This document shows positions 17,987-25,732 of a stretch of 64,000 nucleotides of DNA, in pieces. The notes beneath the pieces were generated by a model that worked only from the letters and a program-made list of their open reading frames with translations, was not told where the DNA came from and made no database searches. The stretch's first letter is position 1, and each line of letters opens with the position of its first letter. The stretch lies in the NCBI GenBank assembly GCA_963743015.1, contig CAVUOD010000033.1, positions 121,623 to 185,622 of the forward strand, written 5' to 3'. The translations under genes and the position numbers were made by a program. The stretch comes from CAVSRC01 sp963743015 (GTDB lineage Bacteria > Pseudomonadota > Alphaproteobacteria > Rhizobiales > Kaistiaceae).

Positions 17987-18821
17987 TCAGGGGCCGGCGC
18001 CCTCGACCAGGACCAGGCCGGCGACCACCAGGGTGACCGCCAGCCAGCGGATGGGGCCGAAACGCTCGCCGAGCATCACCGCACCGATGGCGGCCGCGAA
18101 GAGAACCGAGCTTTCGCGCACGGCGGCGACGGCGCCGATCGGCGCCACGGTCATGGCCCACAGAGCAATTCCATAGGCGGCGTAGGTCATGACCCCGCCG
18201 GCAAGCGCCAGCGGAATGCGGGCCCTGAGGCCCGCCGGCACCGCCCTCCCCTGGCGCCAGAGCCGAACGCCGAACGTGGTGAGCGCGGAGGCAACGAGCA
18301 CCCAGGCGACATAGGTTTGCGGCGCACCGCTGATGCGGGCGCCGAGGCCGTCGGTCAATGTGTAGCCGGCAATGACGAAGGCATTGGCAAGGGCGCTGCC
18401 GATGGCGTGCTGGCGCCTCAGGCCGTCCGCGCCAAGCGACACGATGCCAGCGGCGAGCACGGCGACGCCGACGAGAACCCGAGCGCTCGCCGGCTCGACG
18501 AAGGCGGTCGCCGCCAGCGTGACGATGAGCGGCGCGAGGCCGCGCATGATCGGATAGGCGACCGACAATTCGCCATGGCGATAGGCGCGGGCCATGAGGG
18601 TGAAGTAGGCCAGATGGATCAGCCCGGAGGCGGCGATATAGGGCACGGCAGCCGGGGCGAGCGGTGGCAGGAAGGGCAAGAACGGCGATGCCGACGACCG
18701 CCCCGCCGACGGCTATTGCAGTGGTGGCGGCGTCGCGGTCCGGGTCGCGCCGGACCAGCGCGTTCCAGCCGGCGTGGAGCATCGCCGCGACCAGCAGCAC
18801 GGCAAAAACCGGGAAGCTCAT
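17987..18821 (-). CDS. EamA/DMT family transporter, one frameshift
   Basis: An inner-membrane drug/metabolite transporter of about 277 residues made of two EamA repeats with ten predicted helices. Residues 1-48 (MSFPVFAVLL, then HAGWNALVRRD) are in one frame from ATG 18821; from about 18675 the rest (LPFLPPLAPAAVPYIAASG onward) continues in a second frame to the stop at 17987. The HAGWN element of the first helix and the GERFGP element of the second repeat are typical. A single-base error near 18675 explains the break. Substrate unknown. Confidence 0.78.
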
Positions 18822-19057
18822 GCCCGGCTCCGCCGACGGGTTCCCGCAAGGTCATCGCGCCAAGCGTGGCTCACAGAGAGGAGAGTCCGGGTCACCGATA
18901 TCCACATGGTGAATCGCCAAAGCACGCCGTTTACCTGACAGAAACCGATCTGTCGCAGAGTCGCGCTTTCCCCTGGGGCATGACGCGCCAGAAGGTACGG
19001 ACATGACGACCGTCGTAAGCAGCGCATGAAGGCGCTGATCGCCGCAGCCAGCGGCGT

Positions 19058-19318
19058 ATGCGAACGCTGAAGGCTGCCAAGATTGTGTTCAATCTCGGCC
19101 ATTCGGTGTTTGACTGCACCGTGCGCAATCTGTCGCCGAGCGGCGCCCTGCTCCAGGTGCCGAGCATGCTCGGCGTTCCAACGCATTTCGATGTGATCAT
19201 GGACGACGGCGCCACCCGCCGCGCCTGCAACGTGCGCTGGCGCACCGAGCGCGTGATGGGCGTGCACTTCGAAGACGGCTGCACAGAAAGCCGCGTGAGC
19301 CGGAACGATCTCTGCTAA
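19058..19318 (+). CDS. PilZ-domain protein (possible c-di-GMP receptor)
   Basis: The frame encodes a short PilZ domain: a basic start, RNLSPSGALLQV (the D/NxSxxG motif in the form NLSPSG), and a VRWRTERVMGVHFED ending. PilZ proteins bind cyclic di-GMP through an N-terminal RxxxR plus this motif. The RxxxR half is upstream of ATG 19058, where the same frame reads DRRSQRRMRT without a start codon. An ATG at 19026 sits one base out of frame, so the true start is probably there and a single-base indel separates it. Two diguanylate cyclases occur elsewhere in the window. Confidence 0.75.
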   Translation: MRTLKAAKIVFNLGHSVFDCTVRNLSPSGALLQVPSMLGVPTHFDVIMDDGATRRACNVRWRTERVMGVHFEDGCTESRVSRNDLC

Positions 19319-19356
19319 ATTCGCCGGACAGCCCACCACCTGTCCGGACGCCCTTC

Positions 19357-20270
19357 ATGCAAAGCCCCCTCGCCGGCCTTTGGCCGCCGGCCTCGACCCC
19401 TTTCACGCGCAGACGGCGCGGTCGACGCGGCGCGCCTGATCCGGCACTGCCGCGGCATGCTCGACGACGGCGCCGCCGGCCTCGCCGTGCTCGGCACGAC
19501 GAGCGAAGCCAATTCGCTGACGCTCGACGAACGCCGGCGGGTGATCGATACGCTGGTCGAGGACGGGGTTGCACCCGGCCGGCTCCTGCCCGGCACCGGC
19601 GCCTCAGCCATCGACGATGCCGTGGCGCTTACCCGCCATGTCGGCGAGATCGGCGGCGCCGGCGTGCTGCTGCTGCCGCCGTTCTATTACAAGAACGTCT
19701 CCGATGAGGGGCTCTACGCCTTCGTTGCCACGGTCATCGAGCGGTGCGGGCCGAAGGTGCCGCGCATCCTGCTCTATCATTTTCCGGCGATGGCGGCCGT
19801 CGGCTGGTCGATCGATCTGGTCGGCCGGCTGCTCGACGCCTTTCCCGGCGTCATCGCCGGCATGAAGGATTCCTCCGGCGACGCCGAGCACACCAGGGCG
19901 GTCATCGACGCCTTTCCGGGCTTCGCCATGTTTCCCGGCTCGGAGATCTATCTTCTGCAGGCGCTGCAGTGGGGCGCGGTCGGCTGCATCTCGGCCACCG
20001 CCAATGTCAACGCCCGGACCATCGCGGAGCAGATCGCCCGCTACAAGGAGCGCGGATGCGCCGGCCCGGCAGGAGGCGCTGATCGCAGTGCGCAAGTCCT
20101 TCGCCGATTTACCGACGGTCGCGGCGGTGAAGACGATCAAGGCCGCCATCACCGGCGACGAGAGCTGGCTGACGGTGCGCCCGCCACTGGTGCCGCTCAA
20201 CACGGAGCAGCGGCGGACGCTGCTCGCGCGGCCGGCGATCGCCGCCTTGGTGGAGACGGCGGGGGCGTAG
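19357..20270 (+). CDS. Dihydrodipicolinate synthase family lyase, two frameshifts
   Basis: A class I aldolase/lyase of the DapA/NAL family, about 300 residues, which uses a Schiff-base lysine. Three frames carry one continuous protein: MQSPLAGLWPPASTPF from ATG 19357; from about 19400 GMLDDGAAGLAVLGTTSE, YYKN, ILLYHFP (general base tyrosine), and GVIAGMKDSSGD (Schiff-base lysine); and from about 20055 RQEALIAVRKSFADLP to the stop at 20270. True DapA has GTTGE, here GTTSE, so the substrate may differ from lysine biosynthesis. Breaks near 19400 and 20055 look like sequence errors. Confidence 0.78.
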
Positions 20271-20377
20271 GGCCCTTTCGACCGCCACCGCACCGGCAAC
20301 CTTAGCCGATGACGGACCTACTGAGTTACAAGGATCGCTCTCCGGCGGCACAACCTTGGCTGGGCCTGCCGAAGCCG

Positions 20378-20400
20378 ATCCTCCGGTCAAGCCGGAGGAT
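20378..20400. repeat. Extragenic palindrome, ATCCTCCGG type
   Basis: Perfect nine-base arms ATCCTCCGG and CCGGAGGAT with a TCAAG loop lie between two convergent genes (DapA-like and puuE). Hairpins with this core are common dispersed repeats in Rhizobiales intergenic DNA. It may also serve as a bidirectional terminator. Confidence 0.55.
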
Positions 20401-20425
20401 GACCGGGGGAGTTCTCGGGCTCCCC

Positions 20426-21337
20426 TCACACCGGCTTGTGGTGGGCGTGCCAGTGCCAGGCGATGTCGATGCGGCGCGGCAGCCAGACCTTTTCCTTCGA
20501 CTGGACGTAGTCGATGAAGCGGGCAAGGGCAGCGGCGCGGTTCGGCCGGCCGACGAGACGGCAATGCAGGCCGACCGACATCATCTTGGGCGCACCCTTC
20601 TCGCCCTCCGCCCACAGATAGTCGAAGCCGTCCTTGAGATAGGTGAAGAACTGGTCGCCGGAGTTGAAGCCCTGCGGGCTGGCGAAACGCATGTCGTTGG
20701 CGTCGAGCGTATAGGGGATGAGCAGGAAGGGCCCGTGCGGGCTATCGATCCAATAGGGCAGGTCGTCTGAATAGACGTCGGAGCAATAGACGAAGCCGCC
20801 CTCCTCCGCCGACAGCTTGATGGTGTGGACCGACGAGCGGCCGGTATAGATGCCGAGCGGGCGCGAGCCGGTGACCGCCTCGTGGATGCGGATCGCTTCC
20901 ATGAGGTCGGCGCGCTCGGCCTCTTCGCTGTGGTCCTTGTAGTCGATCCATTTGAGGCCGTGGCTGGCGATCTCCCACTCGGCCTCCTTCATCGCAGCGA
21001 CCGCCTCCGGGTTGCGCTGCAGGGCCAGAGCCACGCCGTAGACGGTGGGCCGGATGCCGCGCTCGGTGAACAGGCGCCACAGGCGCCAGAAGCCGGCGCG
21101 CGAGCCGTATTCGTAGATCGACTCCATGTTCATGTGGCGCATGCCGGGCCAGGGCTGGGCGCCGACGATCTCGGAGAGAAAGGCCTCGGATGCCGCATCG
21201 CCGTGCAGGATGTTGTTTTCGCCGCCCTCCTCGTAGTTGACGACGAACTGAACGGCGACATTGGCGCCGTCCGGCCACTCAGGATCGGGCGGATTGCGCC
21301 CGTAGCCGATCATGTTGCGCGGATAGGGTTCAGTCAT
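20426..21337 (-). CDS. puuE: Allantoinase PuuE (polysaccharide deacetylase fold)
   Basis: PuuE hydrolyses allantoin to allantoate in purine breakdown, using a NodB-like polysaccharide deacetylase fold rather than the amidohydrolase fold. The 303-residue protein starts at ATG 21337, after GGAGGTGCC. Its opening (YPRNMIGYGRNPPDPEWP) and blocks such as QFVVNYEEGGENN, GSRAGFWR, EIASHGLKWI, YTLDANDMRF and GLHCRLVGRP are characteristic of this family. No other ureide genes are adjacent, so regulation and partners are not visible here. Confidence 0.9.
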   Translation of the reverse strand: MTEPYPRNMIGYGRNPPDPEWPDGANVAVQFVVNYEEGGENNILHGDAASEAFLSEIVGAQPWPGMRHMNMESIYEYGSRAGFWRLWRLFTERGIRPTVYGVALALQRNPEAVAAMKEAEWEIASHGLKWIDYKDHSEEAERADLMEAIRIHEAVTGSRPLGIYTGRSSVHTIKLSAEEGGFVYCSDVYSDDLPYWIDSPHGPFLLIPYTLDANDMRFASPQGFNSGDQFFTYLKDGFDYLWAEGEKGAPKMMSVGLHCRLVGRPNRAAALARFIDYVQSKEKVWLPRRIDIAWHWHAHHKPV

Positions 21338-21515
21338 GGAGGCACCTCCGGCGGGAATTCCGTTTAAAACAGCAAGAGTTATGGCCGGTAATTGAGACAA
21401 TGATTCCGCCCCGGCCGGCAGCCGTGCAAGCGCGTTTCTTAATCCATCGTTAACGTTCGATGCTCAACCTCCCCCGGCAGTCTTCTCGTGGTTTCGAATC
21501 ATGAACGGGGACCCT

Positions 21516-21710
21516 ATGAGCAATAACGGGACCAAGTCAGCGGAACAGGCGGCATTCCAGGCCGAACTCGACGAGCAGATCGCACGCATGCGCGAAATGC
21601 TCAAGCTGATGGCGCCGGGTACCGGTGCGACGGCACTGGGCGCCATGCGCAAGGCCTTTCCGGATGTCCCGTTGCGCGACCGGGTCCGCGTGCTGAAGTC
21701 CTATCGGTAG
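21516..21710 (+). CDS. Small conserved-looking protein of about 64 residues
   Basis: The start chosen is ATG 21516 with a GGGGAC Shine-Dalgarno; an in-frame ATG five codons earlier lacks one. The product has an amphipathic helical region with heptad-like spacing (FQAELDEQIARMREMLKLM, residues 14-32) and then a RVRVLKSYR basic end, so it may be a short coiled coil. There is no signal or membrane segment. It ends two bases before the pssA stop on the opposite strand. Function unknown. Confidence 0.6.
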   Translation: MSNNGTKSAEQAAFQAELDEQIARMREMLKLMAPGTGATALGAMRKAFPDVPLRDRVRVLKSYR

Positions 21711-21712
21711 AG

Positions 21713-22552
21713 CTAGGTCTCGCCGCCGTCGGCCGTGGCCGCTTCCTTGGCTTCGCCTTCGGCGCGCAGGTGGCGCTGATAGGCGTGCCACGACAGCGGC
21801 AGGCAGGCGAGATAGCACAGCGTCAGCACCGTCATCGTCGCCCACGGGAAGCTGGCGAGGAAGGCGACGATCACCACCCCCGACACGAACAGCGGCGTGA
21901 CCAGCTCGCGCGAGATGCGCCGGCCGATGAGCTTGCCCGACCAGGTCGGCAGCTTCGACACCATCAGCAGACCGATCGCAATCGTGTAGACGAAGGTCAC
22001 CGGCGCGGTGAGGAAACCGTGCGGAATGGCGACGAATTCGACATAGATCGGCAGCATCACGATCATCGCGCCGGCGGGCGCCGGCACGCCGACGAAGTAG
22101 CTGGCGTGCCAGTCCGGCTTGTCGGGCGCGTCGAGGGCGACGTTGAAGCGGGCGAGCCGGAGCGCGGCGCAGATGGCGAAGATCAGCGCCGCCATCCAGC
22201 CGACCGAGCGCATCTCGCCGAGCGCCCAGACATAGAGCAGGATGACCGGCGCCACGCCGAAATTGAGGAAATCGGTGATCGAATCGAGCTCGGCGCCGAA
22301 GCGCGAGGTCGATTTCAGGAAGCGCGCCATGCGCCCGTCGATGCCGTCCAGCGCCGCGGCGACCGCGATCAGCGCGACCGCCAGGTCGAACTTGTGCTCG
22401 ATCGACATGCGGATGGCGGTGAGGCCGGTGCACAGCGCCAGCAGCGTCACCAGATTGGGCAGGACCAGCCTGAGCGGTACCTGCGGCAATGGCGGCAGCC
22501 GGCGCTTGCTGCGCTCGGGATCGTCGGGATCGAAGGGCTGGAACAGCGACAT
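21713..22552 (-). CDS. pssA: CDP-diacylglycerol-serine O-phosphatidyltransferase
   Basis: PssA makes phosphatidylserine from CDP-diacylglycerol and L-serine at the inner membrane. The 279-residue protein has the CDP-alcohol phosphatidyltransferase motif DG-x2-AR-x8-G-x3-D-x3-D as DGIDGRMARFLKS and then FGAELDSITD (residues about 69-91). About eight hydrophobic helices and a charged C-terminus (EGEAKEAATADGGET) fit type II bacterial PssA. It lies 15 bases after psd, so the two steps of phosphatidylethanolamine synthesis are encoded together. Confidence 0.95.
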   Translation of the reverse strand: MSLFQPFDPDDPERSKRRLPPLPQVPLRLVLPNLVTLLALCTGLTAIRMSIEHKFDLAVALIAVAAALDGIDGRMARFLKSTSRFGAELDSITDFLNFGVAPVILLYVWALGEMRSVGWMAALIFAICAALRLARFNVALDAPDKPDWHASYFVGVPAPAGAMIVMLPIYVEFVAIPHGFLTAPVTFVYTIAIGLLMVSKLPTWSGKLIGRRISRELVTPLFVSGVVIVAFLASFPWATMTVLTLCYLACLPLSWHAYQRHLRAEGEAKEAATADGGET

Positions 22553-22567
22553 GGGTCTTGGTCGGGC

Positions 22568-23248
22568 TCAGTCGATCCGCACCCGCCGCTCGGCCGCCGG
22601 CTCGCCGAAGCGGGCAATGACGGTCTCGCCGGCGACGGCCCGCTGTCCTTCGGCAACCAGCACGTTGGCGGCCAGCGGCAGCCAGACGTCGAGGCGCGAG
22701 CCGAAGCGGATCAGGCCGATGCGCTGGCCGGCCGAAAGCGCCTCCCCTTCGGCGACGAAACAGGCGATGCGCCGGGCGACGAGGCCGGCGATCTGGACGA
22801 CGCCGACCGGACCGTGCGCGGCATCGAGCACGATGCCGTTGCGCTCATTGCCCTCGCTGGCCTTGTCGAGCTCGGCGTTGAAGAACTTGCCGGGCGTGTA
22901 GACGATGCGCTTGACGGAGCCCGGCAGCGGCGCCCGGTTCACGTGGCAATCGAAGACGCTCATGAAGATCGACACGCGCCGGCGGCTCTGCTCGCCCAGC
23001 CCCAGTTCCTTGGGCGCCACGCCGATGGCAACCGCCGAGACGCGGCCGTCGGCGGGGCTGACCACGATATCGGGATCGAGCGGGGTGACGCGCGGTGGAT
23101 CGCGGAAGAAATAGACGCACCAGGCGGTGAGGATCAGGCCGATCCACAGGATCGGCTGCCAGAACCAGCCGAAGAACAAGGCGATGAACGCCAGAATCGC
23201 GATGAACGGCAGGCCCTCGCGCCGGATCGGCACGAACATGTTCCTCAC
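22568..23248 (-). CDS. psd: Phosphatidylserine decarboxylase proenzyme
   Basis: Psd converts phosphatidylserine to phosphatidylethanolamine; the proenzyme cleaves itself to form a pyruvoyl group. The protein of about 227 residues has two N-terminal hydrophobic segments, VSPADGRVSA, a CHVNRAPLPG block and the self-cleavage serine in RFGSRLDVWLP near the C-terminus. This is the short proteobacterial form. I place the start at GTG 23248 (VRNMFVPIRREG); ATG 23239 is possible. A likelier original start, ATG 23270 (MESILE), is one base out of frame, so a single indel near 23255 may hide the real N-terminus. Confidence 0.9.
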   Translation of the reverse strand: MRNMFVPIRREGLPFIAILAFIALFFGWFWQPILWIGLILTAWCVYFFRDPPRVTPLDPDIVVSPADGRVSAVAIGVAPKELGLGEQSRRRVSIFMSVFDCHVNRAPLPGSVKRIVYTPGKFFNAELDKASEGNERNGIVLDAAHGPVGVVQIAGLVARRIACFVAEGEALSAGQRIGLIRFGSRLDVWLPLAANVLVAEGQRAVAGETVIARFGEPAAERRVRID

Positions 23249-23402
23249 CGAGTTCGAGGATGGATTCCATCGCCTTTCCCTGGCCAATCGCGGCCTAGAA
23301 AGCACGGAATCCGGCGCAAAGGAAAGCGGAGGGCGTCTCCGTGAGGCAGAGCGATCCGGTTGAGCCAATACGCCGCGTCCATCAGGCCGGCGAGCCGCGC
23401 CC

Positions 23403-25344
23403 CTACTCGGCCGGTTCGACCTCGGCGTCGATGGCGCGCGGCTTGAGGTGGTCGACTGCCTCGGCCTGCCTTGGCGGCGCGCAGCGCCTCCTCGGCCTCG
23501 GTCGCCTGGCGCTGGCGGTTCCACATGGAGGCGTAGAGGCCGTTTGCGGCAAGCAGCGCGCGATGGGTGCCGCGCTCGACGATGACGCCGTCGTCGAGAA
23601 CGATGATCTCGTCGGCGTTGACGATGGTCGACAGACGGTGGGCGATGACCAGCGTCGTGCGGCCGCGCGACACCCGGTCGAGCGCCGCCTGGATCTCGCG
23701 CTCGGTGTGGATGTCGAGCGCCGAGGTGGCCTCGTCGAGAATCAGGATCGGCGGTGCCTTGAGCACGGTGCGGGCGATGGCGACGCGCTGCTTCTCGCCG
23801 CCGGAGAGTTTCAGGCCGCGCTCGCCGACCTCGGTGTCATAGCCGTCCGACAGGCTGGCGATGAAAGCGGCGATCTGCGCGGTCTCGGCCGCGGCGCGGA
23901 CCTCTTCCTCGGTGGCGTCGGGGCGGCCGTAGCGGATGTTGTAGGCAATCGTGTCGTTGAACAGCACGGTATCCTGCGGGACCATGCCGATGGCGCCGCG
24001 CAGCGACTCCTGCGTCACGTCGCGCACGTCCTGTCCGTCGACAGTGATGCGCCCGCCGGTCACCTCGTAGAAGCGGAAGAGCAGCCGCGAGATGGTCGAC
24101 TTGCCGGCGCCGGACGGCCCGACGATGGCGACGGTCTTGCCCGGCGGCACGGCGAAGCTGACGCCCTTGAGGATCGGCCGCGAGGGGTCGTAGTGGAAGG
24201 CGACGTCCTCGAAACGCACCGCGCCGCCGTCGACGACGAGCGACTTGGCGCCGGGCCGGTCGACGATCTCCGGCGGCACCTTGAGCAGGTCGAACATGGC
24301 TTCGATGTCGATCAGGCCCTGCCTGATCTCGCGATAGACGGTGCCGATGAAATTGAGCGGGATGGCGAGCTGGACGAGCAGCGCATTGATCAGCACGAAA
24401 TCGCCGATGGTCTGTTCGCCATGCATCACCGCGACGCCTGACATGACCATGCAGATGGTCATGCCGGTGGTGAAGATGACGATCTGGCCGATGTTCAGCC
24501 AGGCGAGCGAGGTCCAGATGCGGACCGCCGCCTTTTCGTAGCGCGCCATGGCGCCGTCGTAGCGACCGGCCTCCATCTTCTCGTTGCCGAAATACTTCAC
24601 CGTCTCGAAGTTGAGCAGCGAGTTGATCGCCTTGGAATGGGCGTCCTGATCGGACTCGTTCATGGCGCGGCGAATCTGGATGCGCCAGTTCGGTCGCCTG
24701 CACGGTGTACCAGACATAGAGGGCGATCGTGGCCGCGACGACCAGCAGATAGGTCCAGTCGAACTGGTAGGCGATGATGACCCCGGCAAAGCCGAATTCG
24801 AGGAAGGTCGGCAGCGTGTTGAGGATGGTGAAGCGGACAACGATCTCGAGGCCGTTGATGGCGCGCTCGATGATGCGCGACAGGCCGCCGGTGCGCCGCT
24901 GCAGGTGGTAGCGCAGCGACAGATCGTGCATGTGCACGAAGGTCTTGTAGGCGAGGTTGCGCACGGCGTGCTGGCCGACGCGGGCGAACAAGCGCATCGC
25001 GCAGATTGTTGAACACGTTCATCAGGATGCGGCCAACGCCATTGGCGACGACCAGCATGATGGGAACGCGTGACCAGCACCGCGAGGCCGACGGTCAGCG
25101 TGCCGCCGGGACCGGCGGCCGGCGGCTTGGTGAGCGCGTCGGTTGCCCATTTGTAGGTGTAGGGCACCAGAACGGTGACGAGCTTGGCGGTGACCAGAAC
25201 GCCGAGCGCCAGGACCACCCGGCGCTTCAGGTCCGGCCGGTCGCCCGGCCACATATAGGGCCACAGGTCGCGCAACGTCGCGAACATGGACTTCTGCATC
25301 GCGGTGCCCGCCGACGGCGCGGACTTGCCGCTGGGCCGCCTCAT
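23403..25344 (-). CDS. Atm1/HMT-type heavy-metal or glutathione-conjugate ABC exporter, at least three frameshifts
   Basis: A half-transporter (one membrane domain fused to one ATPase) of about 640 residues, which works as a homodimer. The N-terminus from ATG 25344 has FATLRDLWPYMWP, typical of Atm1. The middle (RILMNVFNNLRDA, VRNLAYKTFVHMHDLSLRYHLQRRTGG) lies in other frames, with breaks near 25065, 25005 and 24690. The ATPase is intact: GPSGAGKST, LSGGEKQRVAIART, ILILDEATSALD. The C-terminus returns to a different frame near 23465 and ends at 23403. Its ATG overlaps the arsR stop (ATGA), so it is co-translated with a metal or redox regulator. Family role: export of glutathione-bound metals or sulfur species. 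Confidence 0.82.
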
Positions 25345-25655
25345 CGTGCCGACTCCACCGGCGCTTCCCCACCGAGTTGGGCCATCGCCGCGGCAACCGA
25401 GGTCAGCGCTTCGCGATCCAGGCAATAGCAGGAGCGCGGCCCGGAAATCTCGCCGCGGATCAGACCGGCTTCACGCAGGACCTTCAAATGCTGGGAGACG
25501 GTCGACTGGGCGAGCGGCAGGTTGCGGACGAAGTCGCTGCAGCAACAGCCATCGCCGCCCACCTTGAGAAGGGCGCGGACGATGCCGAGACGGGCCGGAT
25601 GGGCGAGCGCCTTGATGCGTCGGGCAAGTAGCTGGTCCTCGTCGTCGAAAGCCAT
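25341..25655 (-). CDS. ArsR-family transcriptional repressor
   Basis: A 104-residue winged-helix regulator starting at ATG 25655. The DNA-recognition region is LPLAQSTVSQHLKVLREAGLI (residues about 46-66), followed by the wing GEISGPRSCYCLD. A CCC cluster (GGDGCCCSDF, residues about 36-38) plus CYC in the wing gives five cysteines that could sense metals, metalloids or sulfane sulfur. A perfect palindrome overlapping its promoter indicates autoregulation, and the stop overlaps the exporter start, so it probably controls the Atm1-type exporter. The ligand cannot be read from sequence. Confidence 0.9.
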   Translation of the reverse strand: MAFDDEDQLLARRIKALAHPARLGIVRALLKVGGDGCCCSDFVRNLPLAQSTVSQHLKVLREAGLIRGEISGPRSCYCLDREALTSVAAAMAQLGGEAPVESAR

Positions 25656-25662
25656 CGTCGCT

Positions 25663-25682
25663 CCATCGTAATATTACGATGG
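25663..25682. promoter_or_regulatory. Perfect 20-bp palindromic operator for the ArsR-type repressor
   Basis: CCATCGTAAT and ATTACGATGG form an uninterrupted perfect palindrome centred at 25672/25673. It ends seven bases before the arsR start codon on the minus strand, so bound repressor would block initiation or the -10 region; TAATATTA inside it could be part of that -10 element. The position and symmetry match operators of ArsR/SmtB proteins. Confidence 0.85.
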
Positions 25683-25732
25683 GGCGACATAGGCCCTGTA
25701 GCGGCCGCAATGCAAGGGTCGTCCGGGTCTTG

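Noticed and set aside
21770..23344. A 524-codon plus-strand frame opposite pssA and psd
   Set aside because: The minus strand carries the phosphatidyltransferase and decarboxylase signatures; the plus frame is compositionally random.
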